From Bifidobacterium mizhiense (GTDB lineage: Bacteria > Actinomycetota > Actinomycetes > Actinomycetales > Bifidobacteriaceae): a DNA stretch of 64,000 nucleotides. The first letter of the stretch is position 1. The number at the start of each line of letters is the position of its first letter. The position numbers were made by a program, and so were the translations under genes. Positions 63,349-64,000 of this stretch are shown here, piece after piece. Below the pieces are notes generated by a model, which was not told the DNA's origin, did no database searches, and worked only from the letters and a program-made list of their open reading frames with translations. The stretch is taken from contig NZ_BPWE01000006.1 of the NCBI RefSeq assembly GCF_020884755.1, forward strand, positions 1-64,000. Reading direction: 5' to 3'.

Positions 63349-64000
63349 TTACCGTGCCTTCTCATCTAGCGATGCGTACTGGAGTGGCTGCAGGACAGCC
63401 GTCGTCTCAGGGAATCTCAGATTGTCCGAAGACTCGACATTCCAACCCAGACCCACCGTATTCACGTACTCCTTGTAAACGCGGATGGATGGCGAAGCAT
63501 TCAGGGACTTGGTCATCCGATCGACTGGTCCTATGGCTGAAATCTTATATGGCGGCGAGTACTTTCGGCCGTGCAACAGCAGCACATTGCCCACGCATCG
63601 AACGGCCGTGGTGGGCAGCACCCGCTGATCCTGGATCCGCATGGACTCGGCTCCCCCGGCCCAGAGCGCGTTGACCACGCTCTCCACATCCTGCTGGTGG
63701 ATAACGTAATCGTTGATGTTGGCCGTCGACCCGTCGGACCCCACCTTCTGCTGCCAGAGCGGGGAATCGTTGAGGGTCACCGTCAGCCCCGGCCCCTGGA
63801 CGGCCTTGAGCACCGTGCCCGAGCCAGGGTCCTCGCGGGACTGGTCCGAACTGCCCTTGTCGTCGGTCAGGGTCTTCAGCGCATTGATCTGCGAGCTCAT
63901 GTCATTGATGTCCTTGCGCAGCTCGGCAGCCTTGTTCTGGCGCTCCTCCACCAGCCCGGCCGTATCCGAGGTGACCGTGACCGTCCTGTTGACACGGATA
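63349..64000 (-). CDS. DUF881 family membrane-associated protein (5' end outside window)
   Basis: At least 217 residues are visible and the frame runs on past the window end (it reads ...TVTSDTAGLVEERQNK just before the listed region), so the start is missing. The DUF881 pattern is seen in GTVLKAVQGPGLTVTLNDS, the V-N-A-LWAGGAES block, and PPYKISAIG. A coiled-coil stretch (EERQNKAAELRKDINDMSSQ) precedes it, as in family members that have an N-terminal membrane anchor. The function is unknown; the gene is a regular neighbour of the division cluster in actinobacteria, near crgA. Confidence 0.85.
   Translation of the reverse strand, partial: IRVNRTVTVTSDTAGLVEERQNKAAELRKDINDMSSQINALKTLTDDKGSSDQSREDPGSGTVLKAVQGPGLTVTLNDSPLWQQKVGSDGSTANINDYVIHQQDVESVVNALWAGGAESMRIQDQRVLPTTAVRCVGNVLLLHGRKYSPPYKISAIGPVDRMTKSLNASPSIRVYKEYVNTVGLGWNVESSDNLRFPETTAVLQPLQYASLDEKAR

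Noticed and set aside
1-64000. CRISPR arrays, insertion sequences or prophage genes
   Set aside because: I saw no regularly spaced repeats, transposase or integrase motifs, or phage structural genes in any frame.

Overview
The window looks like chromosomal DNA of a high-GC actinobacterium. The best fit is a Bifidobacterium, perhaps one of the insect-gut (asteroides-like) species. This is inferred from gene content, gene order, GC-rich codon use and an actinobacterial rRNA leader motif; no 16S gene lies in the window to confirm it. I see no insertion sequence, prophage or CRISPR array.

Layout. 1-586: leader and promoter of an rRNA operon that reads leftward out of the window, plus gene-free DNA. 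0.6-17.8 kb: mostly housekeeping genes (sirtuin, threonine dehydratase, an OtsA-OtsB trehalose-synthesis fusion, a GH13 glucosidase, a ketopantoate-reductase-like enzyme, a TSUP permease, TadA, a P2-type cation ATPase, a Na+/H+ antiporter, an esterase, a small membrane protein and a DUF2188 protein). 17.8-18.4 kb: an AT-rich gene-free patch beside tRNA-Gly(CCC). 18.5-24.4 kb: an amino-sugar locus with a ROK repressor divergent from an operon for a YihS-like sugar isomerase, a ROK sugar kinase, NagB and NagA. 24.5-34.7 kb: HtpX-like protease, a two-gene XRE-ImmA/IrrE plus DUF4411 (PIN-like) module, ferredoxin-NADP reductase, an unusual TPC-type metal ATPase, HtrA, Tgt and tRNA-Leu(CAG). 34.9-39.6 kb: a cystine/dicarboxylate-type symporter, then CsoR divergent from a copper ATPase across a textbook CsoR palindrome. 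The copper ATPase carries an N-terminal cupredoxin domain and a C-terminal YHS domain that has its own internal start. 39.6-41.6 kb: a two-gene AAA-ATPase plus RloB/Toprim-like module behind a 15-bp perfect inverted repeat, the best candidate here for a defence system. 41.6-51.7 kb: alpha/beta hydrolase, two tandem YhgE/Pip membrane proteins, a ClC channel and an S9 peptidase. 52.0-52.9 kb: a small LAQTG-anchored surface protein. 53.1-62.0 kb: the conserved actinobacterial growth and division cluster fhaA-fhaB-pstP-rodA-pbpA-pknA-pknB, mostly joined by 4-bp stop/start overlaps. 62.2-64.0 kb, convergent: a class E sortase and a DUF881 protein cut by the window end.

How the parts work together. 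The kinase cluster couples Ser/Thr phosphorylation, sensed by PASTA repeats, to peptidoglycan synthesis by RodA/PbpA, with PstP and the FHA proteins as eraser and readers. The nearby class E sortase matches the LA-x-TG anchor of the 52-kb surface protein. The nag operon converts GlcNAc-6-P through GlcN-6-P to Fru-6-P, and the isomerase and kinase probably feed further hexoses into the same pool. The csoR/copA locus is a self-regulated copper-export unit. All function calls rest on motifs read by eye; no database search was run.
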